From NCBI RefSeq assembly GCF_000718255.1, contig NZ_JOFJ01000019.1, positions 1 to 64,000 on the forward strand: 64,000 bases of DNA, in the 5' to 3' direction. Of the stretch, positions 43,129 to 54,165 are shown piece after piece. The DNA comes from Spirillospora albida. Lineage in GTDB: Bacteria; Actinomycetota; Actinomycetes; Streptosporangiales; Streptosporangiaceae. Every line of letters starts with the position of its first letter. Within the stretch, counting starts at the first letter, position 1. A program made the translations under genes and the position numbers. The notes under the pieces were generated by a model. The model did not search any database and was not told where the DNA came from. It saw only the letters and a list, made by a program, of their open reading frames with translations.

Positions 43129-44346
43129 ATGCCCAAGATCAAAGTAGCGGGCCCCGTCGTCGAGCTCGACGGCGACGAGATGACGCGGATCATCTGGAAA
43201 TTCATCAAGGACCAGCTGATTCTCCCGTACCTCGACGTCGATCTGAAGTACTACGACCTCGGGATGGAACACCGGGACGCGACCGACGACCAGGTCACCA
43301 TCGACGCCGCGAACGCCATCAAGGAGCACGGCGTCGGCGTCAAGTGCGCCACCATCACCCCCGACGAGGCGCGCGTCGAAGAGTTCGGCCTCAAGAAGAT
43401 GTGGCGGTCCCCGAACGGGACGATCCGCAACATCCTCGGAGGCGTCATCTTCCGCGAGCCCATCGTCGTGTCGAACATCCCCCGGCTGGTCCCGGGCTGG
43501 ACGAAGCCGATCATCATCGGCCGCCACGCCCACGGCGACCAGTACAAGGCGACGGACTTCGTGGTCCCCGGCCCCGGCAAGGTGACGATCACCTACACGC
43601 CGACCGGCGAGGGCGAGCCGATGGAATTCGAGATCGCCGAATTCCCCGGCGGCGGCGTCGCGATGGGCATGTACAACTTCGACGACTCCATCCGCGACTT
43701 CGCGCGGACGAGCATGCGGTACGCGCTCAGCCGCGAGATGCCGCTGTACATGTCCACGAAGAACACGATCCTCAAGGCGTACGACGGCCGCTTCAAGGAC
43801 CTCTTCCAGGAGATCTTCGAGGCCGAGTTCAAGGCCGACTTCGCCGCCAAGGGCCTCACCTACGAGCACCGCCTGATCGACGACATGGTCGCCGCGGCGC
43901 TCAAGTGGGAGGGCGGCTTCGTCTGGGCGTGCAAGAACTACGACGGCGACGTCCAGTCCGACACGCTCGCGCAGGGCTTCGGCTCGCTCGGCCTGATGAC
44001 GTCCGTCCTCATGACGCCCGACGGCAAGACCGTCGAGGCCGAGGCCGCGCACGGCACGGTGACCCGCCACTTCCGGCAGCACCAGCAGGGCAAGCCGACG
44101 TCGACCAACCCGATCGCGTCGATCTTCGCCTGGACACGCGGCCTCGAGCACCGCGGCAAGCTCGACTCCCAGCCCGAGGTCGTCAACTTCGCCCGGCAGC
44201 TGGAGCAGGTCTGCATCGAGACCGTCGAGAGCGGCCAGATGACCAAGGACCTGGCCCTCCTCGTCGGCGGTGAGACCCCCTGGCTGACGACGCAGGAATT
44301 CCTGGAGGCGCTCGACACCAACCTTCAGAAGAAGATCAACGGCTGA
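43129..44346 (+). CDS. icd: NADP-dependent isocitrate dehydrogenase (eukaryote-like type)
   Basis: 405 residues. Decarboxylates isocitrate to 2-oxoglutarate. The N-terminus (KVAGPVVELDGDEMTRIIW) and the length mark the homodimeric type II family. Substrate-site elements are SPNGTIRNILGG, where Ser and Asn contact isocitrate, and the metal/catalytic Lys/Asp in VWACKNYDGDVQSD. GGAAAGGG precedes the ATG. Confidence 0.96.
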   Translation: MPKIKVAGPVVELDGDEMTRIIWKFIKDQLILPYLDVDLKYYDLGMEHRDATDDQVTIDAANAIKEHGVGVKCATITPDEARVEEFGLKKMWRSPNGTIRNILGGVIFREPIVVSNIPRLVPGWTKPIIIGRHAHGDQYKATDFVVPGPGKVTITYTPTGEGEPMEFEIAEFPGGGVAMGMYNFDDSIRDFARTSMRYALSREMPLYMSTKNTILKAYDGRFKDLFQEIFEAEFKADFAAKGLTYEHRLIDDMVAAALKWEGGFVWACKNYDGDVQSDTLAQGFGSLGLMTSVLMTPDGKTVEAEAAHGTVTRHFRQHQQGKPTSTNPIASIFAWTRGLEHRGKLDSQPEVVNFARQLEQVCIETVESGQMTKDLALLVGGETPWLTTQEFLEALDTNLQKKING

Positions 44347-44362
44347 TCCCGTCCGATCCTCG

Positions 44363-44394
44363 AAGGCCGTCCCGGATCCGTCCGGGGCGGCCTT
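44363..44394 (+). terminator. Terminator after icd
   Basis: A 13-bp stem (AAGGCCG-T-CCCGG with CCGGG-G-CGGCCTT, one T-G wobble) with a 6-nt loop, 17 bp after the stop. Confidence 0.85.
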
Positions 44395-44570
44395 CCGCGT
44401 CTGTGAGATTTGCGGGGTGCACCTGGCGGGTGCGGGGGAGGTCCCGCGCGATAGCCTGAGGGCGAACTATCTCGACACCGAGAGATCACGCGCGGCGGCG
44501 TGGCTCTCGGGCGGTCGGGTTCCCAGGATGGCCGCCTGAGCCACGTCAGGTCACCAGCAGGAGAAGAACA

Positions 44571-45560
<990 letters not shown>

Positions 45561-45579
45561 GCCGATCCGACGCTCGCAG

Positions 45580-45611
45580 CGAGCCCCGGCGCCCCGACGG
45601 GCCGGGGCTCG
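45580..45611 (+). terminator. Terminator after mdh
   Basis: A perfect 11-bp stem (CGAGCCCCGGC and complement) with a 10-nt loop, followed by GTTCG. Confidence 0.88.
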
Positions 45612-45692
45612 TTCGCGTGAAAAACCGGGATGGTGCGTCCGTACCGGTCGCTAGGGTGTGAATGCCAAAGAACGTGATCAGGAAGGCGTCGG

Positions 45693-47489
45693 GTGGCGGA
45701 GCAGGCGTTCAAAGTGGATCTGCGCGGCGTGGTGGATCTGCTGAGCCATCACCTCTATACGAGCCCGCGCGTGTACCTGCGGGAGCTGCTGCAGAACGCG
45801 GTGGACGCGATCACCGCGCGCGGTGGCGGCGGTGGCCGGGTGACGATCGAGACCGGCGGCGGGACGCTGCGGGTCCACGATGACGGGGTCGGGCTGACGG
45901 CGGACGAGGTGCACGCCCTCCTGGCGACGATCGGCCGGTCGTCGAAGCGGGACGAGCTCGGGTTCGCACGGCACGACTTCCTGGGCCAGTTCGGCATCGG
46001 GCTGCTGTCGGCGTTCCTGGTCGCGGACGAGATCGAAGTCGTGACACGGTCCGCGAAGGGCGGCGACGCCGTCCGGTGGACGGGCCGTTCGGGCGGCAGC
46101 TACCGGGTGGAGCCGGCGGAGCGGGACGAACCGGGCACGACGGTGACGCTGCGGGCGCGGCCCGGCGCGGCGGAGCTGCTGAGCCCGTCCGTGGTGGCGG
46201 ATCTGGCGCGCACCTACGGCGGTCTGCTGCCGGTCGAGCTGACCGTGGACGGCGTTCCGATCACGGGCGACGGGCCGCCCTGGCGGGCGGCGTACTCCGA
46301 CCCGGCGACGCGGCGGCGCTCTCTCGAGCGCTACTGCGAGGACCTGTACGGCTTCACGCCGTTCGACGTGGTCGATCTGGACGTGCCCGAAGCGGGCCTG
46401 ACGGGCGTCGCGTTCGTCCTGCCGCATCCGGTGTCGCCGACCGCGCGGGCCTCGCACCGCGTGTACCTGAAGCGGATGCTGCTGGCGGAGGGCGTCGAGG
46501 GGCTGCTGCCCGAGTGGGCGTTCTTCGCGCGCTGCGTCGTGGACGCGGGGGAGCTGCGTCCGACCGCGAGCCGCGAGGCCCTGTTCGAGGACGAGCTGCT
46601 CGACGCGACGCGGCAGGGCCTCGGCGAGGTGCTGCGGCAGTGGCTCGTGACCCTCGCCGAGACGGACCCGGCGGCGATGCGGGGCTTCCTGCGGCTGCAC
46701 CAGCTCGGCGTGAAGGCGATGGCGCTGCACGACGACGACATGCTGCGCATCGTGGACCGCCGGCTGGAGTTCGAGACGTCCGCGGGGGCGATGACGCTGT
46801 CGGAGTTCCGGCGGCGGCACCCCGAGGGCCGGTTCACGACATCGGTGGACGAGTTCCGGCGGCTGTCGGCGGTCGCGGGCGCGCAGGGCTTGGGCCTGGT
46901 CAACGGCGGCTACGTCCACGACACGGAGATCATCGAGCGGCTGCCCGCGATCGATCCCGACATCCGCCTCACGCCGCTGGACGCGGCGGAGCTGACGACG
47001 ACGTTCGGCGTCCTCGACCCGGCGACGGAGCTGGCGCTGCGGCCGTTCCTCGCGGCGGCGCGGGCGGCGGTGGAGCGGCTCGGCTGCGAGGTGGTCGTCC
47101 GCGACTTCGACCCGGCGTCGCTGCCCGCGCTGTACCTGACCAGCCGGGACGCGCAGTTCCAGGAGGAGCTGTCGCGGGCCCGCGAGCAGGCCGGCGAGCT
47201 GTGGGCGGACGTGCTCGGCGCGGTCGGCGCGACCGCCGCCCCGGACCGGCCGCAGCTCGTCCTGAACCATCGCAACCCGCTGACCCGACGCATCACGGCG
47301 CTCGGCGCGGGCGGCCCGGTGGAGTCGGCCGTCCAGGCGCTGTACGGGCAGGCGCTGCTGCTCGGGCACCATCCGCTGCGGCCGGTCGACACGGCCGTGC
47401 TGAACCGTTCGTTCATCGGTCTGCTGGAGTGGGCCGTCCACGCCCCGGAGGGCGGCGATGAGAGCACTGAGGCCGGAGGCCGGCGATGA
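45693..47489 (+). CDS. HSP90-like (HtpG-related) GHKL ATPase
   Basis: 598 residues, near full HtpG length. The ATPase domain keeps the catalytic Glu31 and Asn35 in YLRELLQNAVDAI, the nucleotide-binding HDDGVGL (about 62-68), IGRSSK, and the lid GQFGIGLLSAFLVAD. The middle domain retains HRVYLKRM, LLPEWAFFARCVVD and the TASREALFED segment typical of HSP90. The C-terminal third diverges strongly. GTG at 45693 has GGAAGG upstream. The stop overlaps a TPR gene by ATGA. A housekeeping htpG may lie elsewhere; this looks like a specialised copy working with its TPR partner. Confidence 0.85.
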   Translation: MAEQAFKVDLRGVVDLLSHHLYTSPRVYLRELLQNAVDAITARGGGGGRVTIETGGGTLRVHDDGVGLTADEVHALLATIGRSSKRDELGFARHDFLGQFGIGLLSAFLVADEIEVVTRSAKGGDAVRWTGRSGGSYRVEPAERDEPGTTVTLRARPGAAELLSPSVVADLARTYGGLLPVELTVDGVPITGDGPPWRAAYSDPATRRRSLERYCEDLYGFTPFDVVDLDVPEAGLTGVAFVLPHPVSPTARASHRVYLKRMLLAEGVEGLLPEWAFFARCVVDAGELRPTASREALFEDELLDATRQGLGEVLRQWLVTLAETDPAAMRGFLRLHQLGVKAMALHDDDMLRIVDRRLEFETSAGAMTLSEFRRRHPEGRFTTSVDEFRRLSAVAGAQGLGLVNGGYVHDTEIIERLPAIDPDIRLTPLDAAELTTTFGVLDPATELALRPFLAAARAAVERLGCEVVVRDFDPASLPALYLTSRDAQFQEELSRAREQAGELWADVLGAVGATAAPDRPQLVLNHRNPLTRRITALGAGGPVESAVQALYGQALLLGHHPLRPVDTAVLNRSFIGLLEWAVHAPEGGDESTEAGGRR

Positions 47490-50146
47490 GCATTGAGGAC
47501 GTCTTCGACCTGATGTCGCGGTCGGAGGAGCTGCCCTACGGCGAGGCGCGGACCGTCCTGGTGGAGGACGCGCTGCGCCGGGCGGAGGCGGCCGGCGAGG
47601 AGGAGCTGGCGTTCCGGATCCGGGTCCGCCTGACGGACGCCTACCAGTACGGCGGCGAGCCCGCGAAGGCGCTCGCGACGTTCGGCCGGACGCTCGCCGA
47701 CCATGACCGCGACCCCGCCCGGTTCGACGAGACCCACATGCTGCTGTGGCAGATGAAGGCGGCGGTCAACTCCCTCACCCGCTTCCCGGAGATCCCCCTC
47801 GACCGGGCCTACGCCGTCCTGGACGACATGGAGCGGCGGTACCGCGCCGGTGGGCACAGCCTCCAGGCGGTGTACCACTACCGGAACGTGGTGGCGCGGC
47901 ACGTCGGGGACGGGTCGGCCGACGAGTGGTTCCTGAAGTGGCGGGCGGCGCCGCGCGACGAGCTGTCGGACTGCGCGGGCTGCGACCCGACCGGCATGGT
48001 GTGGCATCTCGTCGGCACCGGACGCCACGAGGACGCGTTCGAGATCGCGGCGCCGGTGCTGAACGCGGAGCTGGGCTGCAACGAGCAGCCGCAGTCCGTC
48101 CAGACGGCGATGATGCACGTGTACCTGCGGACGGGCCGCGCCGAGCAGGCCGTGGACGCGCACCGCCGCGCGTACCGGGTGCACCGTACCCGCCTCGCCG
48201 ACCTGGGCGACATCGCCGAGCACGTGTGGTTCTGTGCGGTGACGGGCAACGCGGCGCGCGGCCTGGAGATCGTGGAGCGGCATCTCGGCTGGCTGGACCG
48301 GGCGCCGAGCCCCCGGGACGCCATGTCGTTCGCGTCGGCGGCGGCGCTGCTGCTGCGCCGGGTGGCGGCGGCCGGGCACGCCGGGACGATCCGCCGCGGC
48401 ACCTCGGGCGAAGTGGCCCTCGACGTGCTGCGGGCGGAGCTGACGGAGACGGCGACGGCCATCGCGGCCCGGTTCGACGCGCGGAACGGCACGTCCCACC
48501 AGGGCGACAAGGTGCGTGCGCTGCTGGATGCCGAACCGCTCACCGAGTTCCTGCCGCTGGCGGCGCACCACCGCCGTCCGGCCGCGCCCGCCCCGGCGCC
48601 CGAGCCCCCGGCGGCACCGGACCTCCCCGGTGACGTCGACGCGCTCCTCGACCTCGCGGACCGGCGCCGCGCCGACGACGACATGGCGCGCGTGTTCGCG
48701 GCCTGGCACCGCGTGGACGCCCTCTCCGAGACGGTCGACCTCACCCCGCTGCAGCGCGCCCGCCGCATCGACGGCATCGGTGTCGAAAGCGCCGTGAACG
48801 GCGACGCCGAGAGCGCCGCGCTGCGCTTCGCGGAGGCCGCGCGCATGTTCGGCGAGCTCGGCGAGGACGTGCGGCGGCACCGGGTGCTGAGCCGTCTCGG
48901 CGCGATCCGGATCTCGCTCGGCGATCCCGAAGGGCTGGCCGACCTGACGGCCGCCGCGGACTTCCTCACGGCGCGTCCGCCGGGGGACGGCGCCGCCACG
49001 GCCGCGCTCATGCGGCTGGCCGCCGTCCATCTGGAGGGCGGCCGTCCCGCAGAGGCCCTCGCGGCGCTCGACCGCGTCGATCCGGACGACGACCCGTCCG
49101 GCGGGGGCGAGGCGCACGCGATGCGCGGGCACGCCCTGCTGGTGACCGGGGACGTGCCGGGCGCGATCGCGGAGCTGCGCCGTGCCCTTCCCCTGGCTCG
49201 CGCGGGCGGCTCGCCGGAGAACCTGGCGCGGACGGCGCTGATGCTCTCCGACGCGCTCGGCGCCGAGGTGGAGGAGCCCACCGACGAGATCGTCGCGCTG
49301 CTGAACGAGGCGGTGGCAGCGCTGCCTGCGTCGTCGGGGATGAGGCTCGGGGCGCACAGCCGGCGCGGTTCCGTCCTGCTGGCGGCGAACCGCCCTGCCG
49401 ACGCCGTCGCCGACCTGGTCGAGGCCGTCGCGGGGTGGACGGCGGCGGGCGAGCACGCGAACGCCGCGTTCGCCCGGGTGGACCTGGCCGCCGGCTACCT
49501 GTCGGGCGGCCGCGCGCTGGAGGCCGCCGAGGTCGCGGAGGAGGCGCTGCCCGCCCTCGCGGACCTGGGCGCGGCCGACGCGGAGCGCCGCTGCCGCCTG
49601 ATCCTCGGCCACGCGCAGAAGGAGCTCGGCGAGGAGGACGCCGCCGGCACGTTCACGGCCCTGGCCGAGGACGCCGCGCGGGACGGCGAGCCCGCCGCGG
49701 TCGCGCACTTCCTGGAAGAGGCCGGCGGCATCCTGACGGACCTCGACAAGGACGCCCTGGCGGCCGAGCGCTTCGGCGCGGCGGCGGACGCGCACGAGAA
49801 GGCCGGGAATCCGTACGGCGTCGTCGACGCCCGCCGCCGCGCCGCGATGTGCCACCTGTGGAGCGGCGACCCCGAGGCCGCGGCCGCCTCGATGACCGCC
49901 GCCCGCGAGTCGATCGACGCCATCCCGGCCGAAGCCGAGGACGCGCGCACCTGGTACGCGTCCCTGGTCGCCTACGACGAGGCGCGCCTGCTGGCCCAGA
50001 CGGGCGACCCGCACGAAGCCCTGAAGCACGCGACCAGGGCCGGGGAGGGCTTCCGCGCCGTGAACCAGGAGGGCCCCGCCGCCGACGCGGAGGCCCTCCG
50101 CACCCAGATCGCCGAAGACCTGGAGGGACGCGGCGAGAACGGGTAG
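47486..50146 (+). CDS. Large TPR-repeat protein coupled to HSP90-like ATPase
   Basis: 886 residues, almost wholly helical with many degenerate TPR-like units (for example PAEALAALDRVDPDD, GDVPGAIAELRRALPLA, GRALEAAEVAEEALPALADL, GDPHEALKHATRAGEGF). A Pro/Ala-rich break near residue 370 splits it into two solenoids. No catalytic domain is seen. The ATG overlaps the HSP90-like stop, so the two are made together. By analogy with eukaryotic TPR co-chaperones it may dock on the ATPase, but no MEEVD-like tail exists in the partner, so the contact must differ. Confidence 0.82.
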   Translation: MSIEDVFDLMSRSEELPYGEARTVLVEDALRRAEAAGEEELAFRIRVRLTDAYQYGGEPAKALATFGRTLADHDRDPARFDETHMLLWQMKAAVNSLTRFPEIPLDRAYAVLDDMERRYRAGGHSLQAVYHYRNVVARHVGDGSADEWFLKWRAAPRDELSDCAGCDPTGMVWHLVGTGRHEDAFEIAAPVLNAELGCNEQPQSVQTAMMHVYLRTGRAEQAVDAHRRAYRVHRTRLADLGDIAEHVWFCAVTGNAARGLEIVERHLGWLDRAPSPRDAMSFASAAALLLRRVAAAGHAGTIRRGTSGEVALDVLRAELTETATAIAARFDARNGTSHQGDKVRALLDAEPLTEFLPLAAHHRRPAAPAPAPEPPAAPDLPGDVDALLDLADRRRADDDMARVFAAWHRVDALSETVDLTPLQRARRIDGIGVESAVNGDAESAALRFAEAARMFGELGEDVRRHRVLSRLGAIRISLGDPEGLADLTAAADFLTARPPGDGAATAALMRLAAVHLEGGRPAEALAALDRVDPDDDPSGGGEAHAMRGHALLVTGDVPGAIAELRRALPLARAGGSPENLARTALMLSDALGAEVEEPTDEIVALLNEAVAALPASSGMRLGAHSRRGSVLLAANRPADAVADLVEAVAGWTAAGEHANAAFARVDLAAGYLSGGRALEAAEVAEEALPALADLGAADAERRCRLILGHAQKELGEEDAAGTFTALAEDAARDGEPAAVAHFLEEAGGILTDLDKDALAAERFGAAADAHEKAGNPYGVVDARRRAAMCHLWSGDPEAAAASMTAARESIDAIPAEAEDARTWYASLVAYDEARLLAQTGDPHEALKHATRAGEGFRAVNQEGPAADAEALRTQIAEDLEGRGENG

Positions 50147-50186
50147 ACGGCCGGAACGAAGGACGGCCCTCTGCGAGGCCGGCCGG

Positions 50187-51347
50187 TCAGGCGACGCGGT
50201 GGGCGCCGGCCGACGGAGCGGCCTCGATGAAGGCCGGGGGCGTCCAGCCGCGCAGGTCATAGGCGTTCCGGACGGCCTCGCGGACGGTGCCGGCACGGTC
50301 GGCGGCGGTCAGGACGAGGACCGAGCCGCCGAAGCCCGCGCCCACCATCCGGCCGCCTCGGGCACCCGCGCGCAGGGCCGCGTCCAGGGCCGCGTCCGCC
50401 TCGGGCCAGGAGACCTCGAACTGGTCGCGCAGCGACATGTGGGACGCGCTCAGCAGGGCGCCCAGCTCCGCCGCCGCGCCCGCCCGCAGGAGGCCGACGG
50501 CGGCCTCCACGCGGTGGTTCTCCGTGACGACGTGCTGGACGCGGCGGCGCAGCACCGGGTCGCGGAGGGCGCGCAGCGCGGCGGGGAGGTCCTTCACGTC
50601 GCGGAGCGCCTCGACGCCGAGGAGGGACGCGGCCTCGGCGCACTCGTGGCGGCGGGCGGCGTACCCTCCGCCGGTCAGGGCGTGCGAGACGCGGGTGTCG
50701 ATGGCGAGGACCGTCAGACCCGCGTCGGCGGGGGAGAAGGGCACCTGGGCGGACAGGCCGCTGCGGCAGTCCAGCATGAGCGCGTGGCCGGCCGTGCACA
50801 GCAGAGAAGCCGCCTGGTCCATCGGGCCGCAGGGGACGCCGGCGTGCTCGTGCTCGGCGCGGCGGGCGAGGCGGGCCAGCTCGGCGCGGTCGAGGCCGAT
50901 CCCGTACAGGTCGGCGAGCGCGAGGGCGGTGGCGCACTCCAGCGCGGCGGACGAGGAGAGGCCCGCGCCCCGCGGCAGGTCGGAGTCGATGACGAGGGAC
51001 GCGCCGCCCGTCCCGGACCCGTACAGGACGCGCGCCACGCCGATCGGGTACGCGGCCCACGCGTCGGCGGCGGGCCACCCCTCGGCGGTGATCGGGCCGC
51101 CCGAGGCGGGCGCGGTCACCGCCTTCCCGCCCATCTGGAGGGAGCGGACCTCGATGACGCCGTCGTCGCGGCGCGCCGCGGCGACCGACACGCCGAGCGG
51201 CAGCGCGAACGGCAGGACGAGCCCGTCGTTGTGGTCGGTGTGCTCGCCGATCAAGTTCAGCCGTCCGGGGGCGCGCCAGACGCCCTCCGGCGCCGTTCCG
51301 TACGCGGCGGTGAAGGCGTCGGCCGCCGCGGAGGGGGCGTCCCTCAT
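50187..51347 (-). CDS. galK: Galactokinase
   Basis: 386 residues, GHMP kinase. Galactose-binding signature GRLNLIGEHTDHNDG; ATP loop DLPRGAGLSSSAALE; catalytic Asp in CGPMDQAAS; C-terminal GARGGRMVGAGFGGSV. Phosphorylates galactose for the Leloir pathway. The start overlaps the galE stop (ATGA). Confidence 0.96.
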   Translation of the reverse strand: MRDAPSAAADAFTAAYGTAPEGVWRAPGRLNLIGEHTDHNDGLVLPFALPLGVSVAAARRDDGVIEVRSLQMGGKAVTAPASGGPITAEGWPAADAWAAYPIGVARVLYGSGTGGASLVIDSDLPRGAGLSSSAALECATALALADLYGIGLDRAELARLARRAEHEHAGVPCGPMDQAASLLCTAGHALMLDCRSGLSAQVPFSPADAGLTVLAIDTRVSHALTGGGYAARRHECAEAASLLGVEALRDVKDLPAALRALRDPVLRRRVQHVVTENHRVEAAVGLLRAGAAAELGALLSASHMSLRDQFEVSWPEADAALDAALRAGARGGRMVGAGFGGSVLVLTAADRAGTVREAVRNAYDLRGWTPPAFIEAAPSAGAHRVA

Positions 51348-52297
51348 CGGGAGCGCAGGAAGGTCCAGGCGTCGGAGACCATGGCGCGCATGTCCCGCTC
51401 GGGCTTCCAGCCGAGCTCCGTCCGGATCCGGTCGGACGAGGCGACCAGCACGGCGGGGTCGCCGGGGCGGCGGGGGCCGGTCTCGACGGGGATGTCGCGT
51501 CCGGTGACCTCGCGGCAGACCTCGAGGACCTCGAGGACGGAGTAGCCGCTGCCGCTGCCCAGGTTGTAGATCGTGTGGGTGCCGGGGGCGCAGGCGTCCA
51601 GCGCCAAAAGGTGCGCGTTGCCGAGGTCGGTGACGTGCACGTAGTCGCGGACGCAGGTGCCGTCCGGCGTCGGGTAGTCGGTGCCGAAGATCCGCAGCGG
51701 CCGCCCGCCGCCGTCCGCGGCCTTCAGCACGTTCGGGATCAGGTGGGTCTCCACGGTGTGCCGCTCGCCCTGCCGCCCCTGCGCGCCCGCGACGTTGAAG
51801 TAGCGCAGTGAGACGCCGCCGATGCCGTGCAGCCGCGCGTACTCGGCGAGGGCGGTGTCGATCGCCAGCTTGGACGCGCCGTAGGGGTTCGTCGGGCGGG
51901 TCGGGTCCGTCTCCAGGATCGGCGTCGACTCCGGCTCGCCGTAGGTCGCGGCGGTCGAGGAGAACACGATGCGGGGGACGTCCGCGACGCGCATGGCGTC
52001 CAGCAGGGCGAGGGACTCGCCGAGGTTCTTGTCCCAGTACAGGCCGGGCTTCTCGACCGACTCGCCGACGAGGGACTTGGCGGCGAAGTGCAGCACGGCG
52101 TCGAATCCGGCGCCGCCGAGCACCTCGGCCGCGGTGTCGCGGAGCGTGCCGCGGACGAGCCGGGCCCCGTCCGGGACGGCGTCGGCGTGCCCGGTGGACA
52201 GGTCGTCCAGCACGACCACCTCGTGGCCCGCCTCCAGGAGCTGGGCGGAGACGACGCTGCCGATGTAGCCGGCGCCGCCGGTGACGAGCAGCTTCAC
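51344..52297 (-). CDS. galE: UDP-glucose 4-epimerase
   Basis: 317 residues, extended SDR. NAD loop VTGGAGYIGS at the N-terminus, catalytic Ser in SSTAATYGE, and YGASK with the Tyr/Lys pair. The GTG has GGAGG 7 bp upstream. It leads the galE-galK operon; no galT is seen here. Confidence 0.96.
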   Translation of the reverse strand: MKLLVTGGAGYIGSVVSAQLLEAGHEVVVLDDLSTGHADAVPDGARLVRGTLRDTAAEVLGGAGFDAVLHFAAKSLVGESVEKPGLYWDKNLGESLALLDAMRVADVPRIVFSSTAATYGEPESTPILETDPTRPTNPYGASKLAIDTALAEYARLHGIGGVSLRYFNVAGAQGRQGERHTVETHLIPNVLKAADGGGRPLRIFGTDYPTPDGTCVRDYVHVTDLGNAHLLALDACAPGTHTIYNLGSGSGYSVLEVLEVCREVTGRDIPVETGPRRPGDPAVLVASSDRIRTELGWKPERDMRAMVSDAWTFLRSR

Positions 52298-52458
52298 GAA
52301 GAGACCTCCAAATGCGCGACCGGGATGCGGCAAGGCTATCCGCATCGGCGCGGTGGGAAGGCGGGACCCGGTCGACAGGTCCGCCGCGAGAGGCGTCCGG
52401 AGGGCGGGACCCTGCACCGGTCGCCCCGTCCGTCGGAGAAGCCTGAGAGAATCGAACC

Positions 52459-53526
52459 GTGCAGACGCCCGAAGCCTCCAGCCCCAGCAGCGCCGCGCCG
52501 ACCCCGCGGGTGCTGTCCGGAATCCAGCCCACCGCCGACTCGTTCCACCTCGGGAACTACCTGGGCGCGCTGCGGCAGTGGGTCGCGCTCCAGGAGACGC
52601 ACGAGTCGTTCTACTGCGTCGTCGACCTGCACGCGATCACCGTGGAGCACGACCCCGCGCTGCTGCGGCGCCGGACGAAGGTCGCCGCGGCGCAGCTGCT
52701 CGCGATGGGCGTCGACCCCGAGCGGTCGGCCCTGTTCGTGCAGAGCCACGTGCCCGAGCACACCGAGCTGGCCTGGGTCCTGGGCTGCCTGACCGGGTTC
52801 GGCGAGGCCGGCCGCATGACGCAGTTCAAGGACAAGTCGGCCAAGCAGGGGACGTCCGGTACGTCCGTCGGGCTGTTCACGTACCCGATCCTGCAGGCCG
52901 CCGACATCCTGCTCTACACGCCGGAGCCGGGCGAGGGAGAACGGGTCTTCCACGTGCCCGTCGGCGAGGACCAGCGGCAGCACCTGGAGCTCACCCGCAC
53001 GCTCGCGCAGCGGTTCAACCACCGGTTCGGCGAGACGTTCACGCCGCCGGAGGCGTTCATCCCGGAGGGCGCCGCGAAGATCACCGACCTCCAGGAGCCG
53101 ACCGCGAAGATGAGCAAGTCGGCGTCGTCGCCGCAGGGCATCCTGGACGTCCTCGAGGAGCCCGGCCCGATGCGCAAGAAGATCATGCGGGCCGTCACCG
53201 ACACCGGCACCGAGGTCCGCTACGACGAGGAGGAGAAGGCGGGCGTCACGAACCTGCTGCGGATCTTCTCCGCGCTGGAGGGCACCTCCATAGCCGACCT
53301 CGAGGGCCGCTACGAGGGCTCCGGCTACGGCCAGTTCAAGAAGGACCTCGCGCAGGTCGTCCTGGACACCTTCGGCCCGATCCGGGAGCGCACCCTCGAA
53401 CTGCTGGACGACGAGAAGCACCTCGACTCGATCCTCGCCCGCGGCGCCGAGCGGGCCTCCGCGGTCGCCACCCGGACGATGGACACCGTGCGCGAGCGGG
53501 TGGGATTCGTGGGACGTGGCCACTGA
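52459..53526 (+). CDS. trpS: Tryptophanyl-tRNA synthetase
   Basis: 355 residues, class I synthetase. The HIGH-equivalent is HLGNYLG, and the KMSKS loop is AKMSKSASS. GEDQRQHLELTR is the usual segment that shapes the active site. Starts at a GTG without a ribosome site; GAGAAT ends 7 bp upstream, so the message may be leaderless. The stop overlaps the next gene by 11 bp. Confidence 0.96.
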   Translation: MQTPEASSPSSAAPTPRVLSGIQPTADSFHLGNYLGALRQWVALQETHESFYCVVDLHAITVEHDPALLRRRTKVAAAQLLAMGVDPERSALFVQSHVPEHTELAWVLGCLTGFGEAGRMTQFKDKSAKQGTSGTSVGLFTYPILQAADILLYTPEPGEGERVFHVPVGEDQRQHLELTRTLAQRFNHRFGETFTPPEAFIPEGAAKITDLQEPTAKMSKSASSPQGILDVLEEPGPMRKKIMRAVTDTGTEVRYDEEEKAGVTNLLRIFSALEGTSIADLEGRYEGSGYGQFKKDLAQVVLDTFGPIRERTLELLDDEKHLDSILARGAERASAVATRTMDTVRERVGFVGRGH

Positions 53527-54082
53527 CCCGACCCGCACGATCGGCGTGGCCATCCCGATTCCCGCCCCGTTCGGCGCGGACCTCCAGGGCCGGCGCGCCG
53601 CGTACGGCGACCCGCTCGCGAACGCGATCCCGACGCACATCACGCTGGTCCCGCCGACGGAGGTCGCCGGGGCGGACCTGGACGTGATCGAGGGGCATCT
53701 GCGGGAGATCGCGCGGGCCGAGCGCAGGTTCCGCATCCGCTTGCGGGGCACCGGAACGTTCCGTCCGGTGTCACCGGTCGTGTACGTGGCACTGGCCGAA
53801 GGAATCGAGGGCTGCTCCCGCGTCCAGACGAAGGTTTCGTCAGGTCCGCTCGCTCATCTGCCGCCGTTCCCGTACCACCCGCACGTGACGGTCGCCCACC
53901 ACCTGCCGGACGACGTCATGGACCGCGCCTTCAAGGACCTGTCCGCCTACAGCGCCGACTTCGACGTCTGGGGCTTCTCCCTGTACGAGCACGGCGCGGA
54001 CGGCGTCTGGCGCCCCCAGCGCGACTTCGTCTTCGGTGTCGGCGCCGCCGGCCCCCACCGGGGAGAGAACCGCCCGGCCTGA
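53516..54082 (+). CDS. 2'-5' RNA ligase family (2H phosphoesterase) protein
   Basis: 188 residues with the two HxT/S-type motifs THITLVPP and HPHVTVAHH that form the 2H catalytic site. Members act on 2',3'-cyclic or 2'-5' phosphodiesters in RNA. It overlaps trpS, so a tRNA-related role is possible but unproven. Confidence 0.88.
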   Translation: MATDPTRTIGVAIPIPAPFGADLQGRRAAYGDPLANAIPTHITLVPPTEVAGADLDVIEGHLREIARAERRFRIRLRGTGTFRPVSPVVYVALAEGIEGCSRVQTKVSSGPLAHLPPFPYHPHVTVAHHLPDDVMDRAFKDLSAYSADFDVWGFSLYEHGADGVWRPQRDFVFGVGAAGPHRGENRPA

Positions 54083-54165
54083 GAACCGGCGTCCCGCGCG
54101 GCACCCGTCGGCGATGGCGCACCGCACTCGGCTTCGTCCGGGCCCCAGGGGGTACGTGCGGGGGC

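Noticed and set aside
46910..50296. 1128-residue open frame antisense to the TPR gene
   Set aside because: Arg/Gly/Val-rich shadow typical of high-GC DNA; the sense TPR protein explains the region and the antisense frame has no domain.
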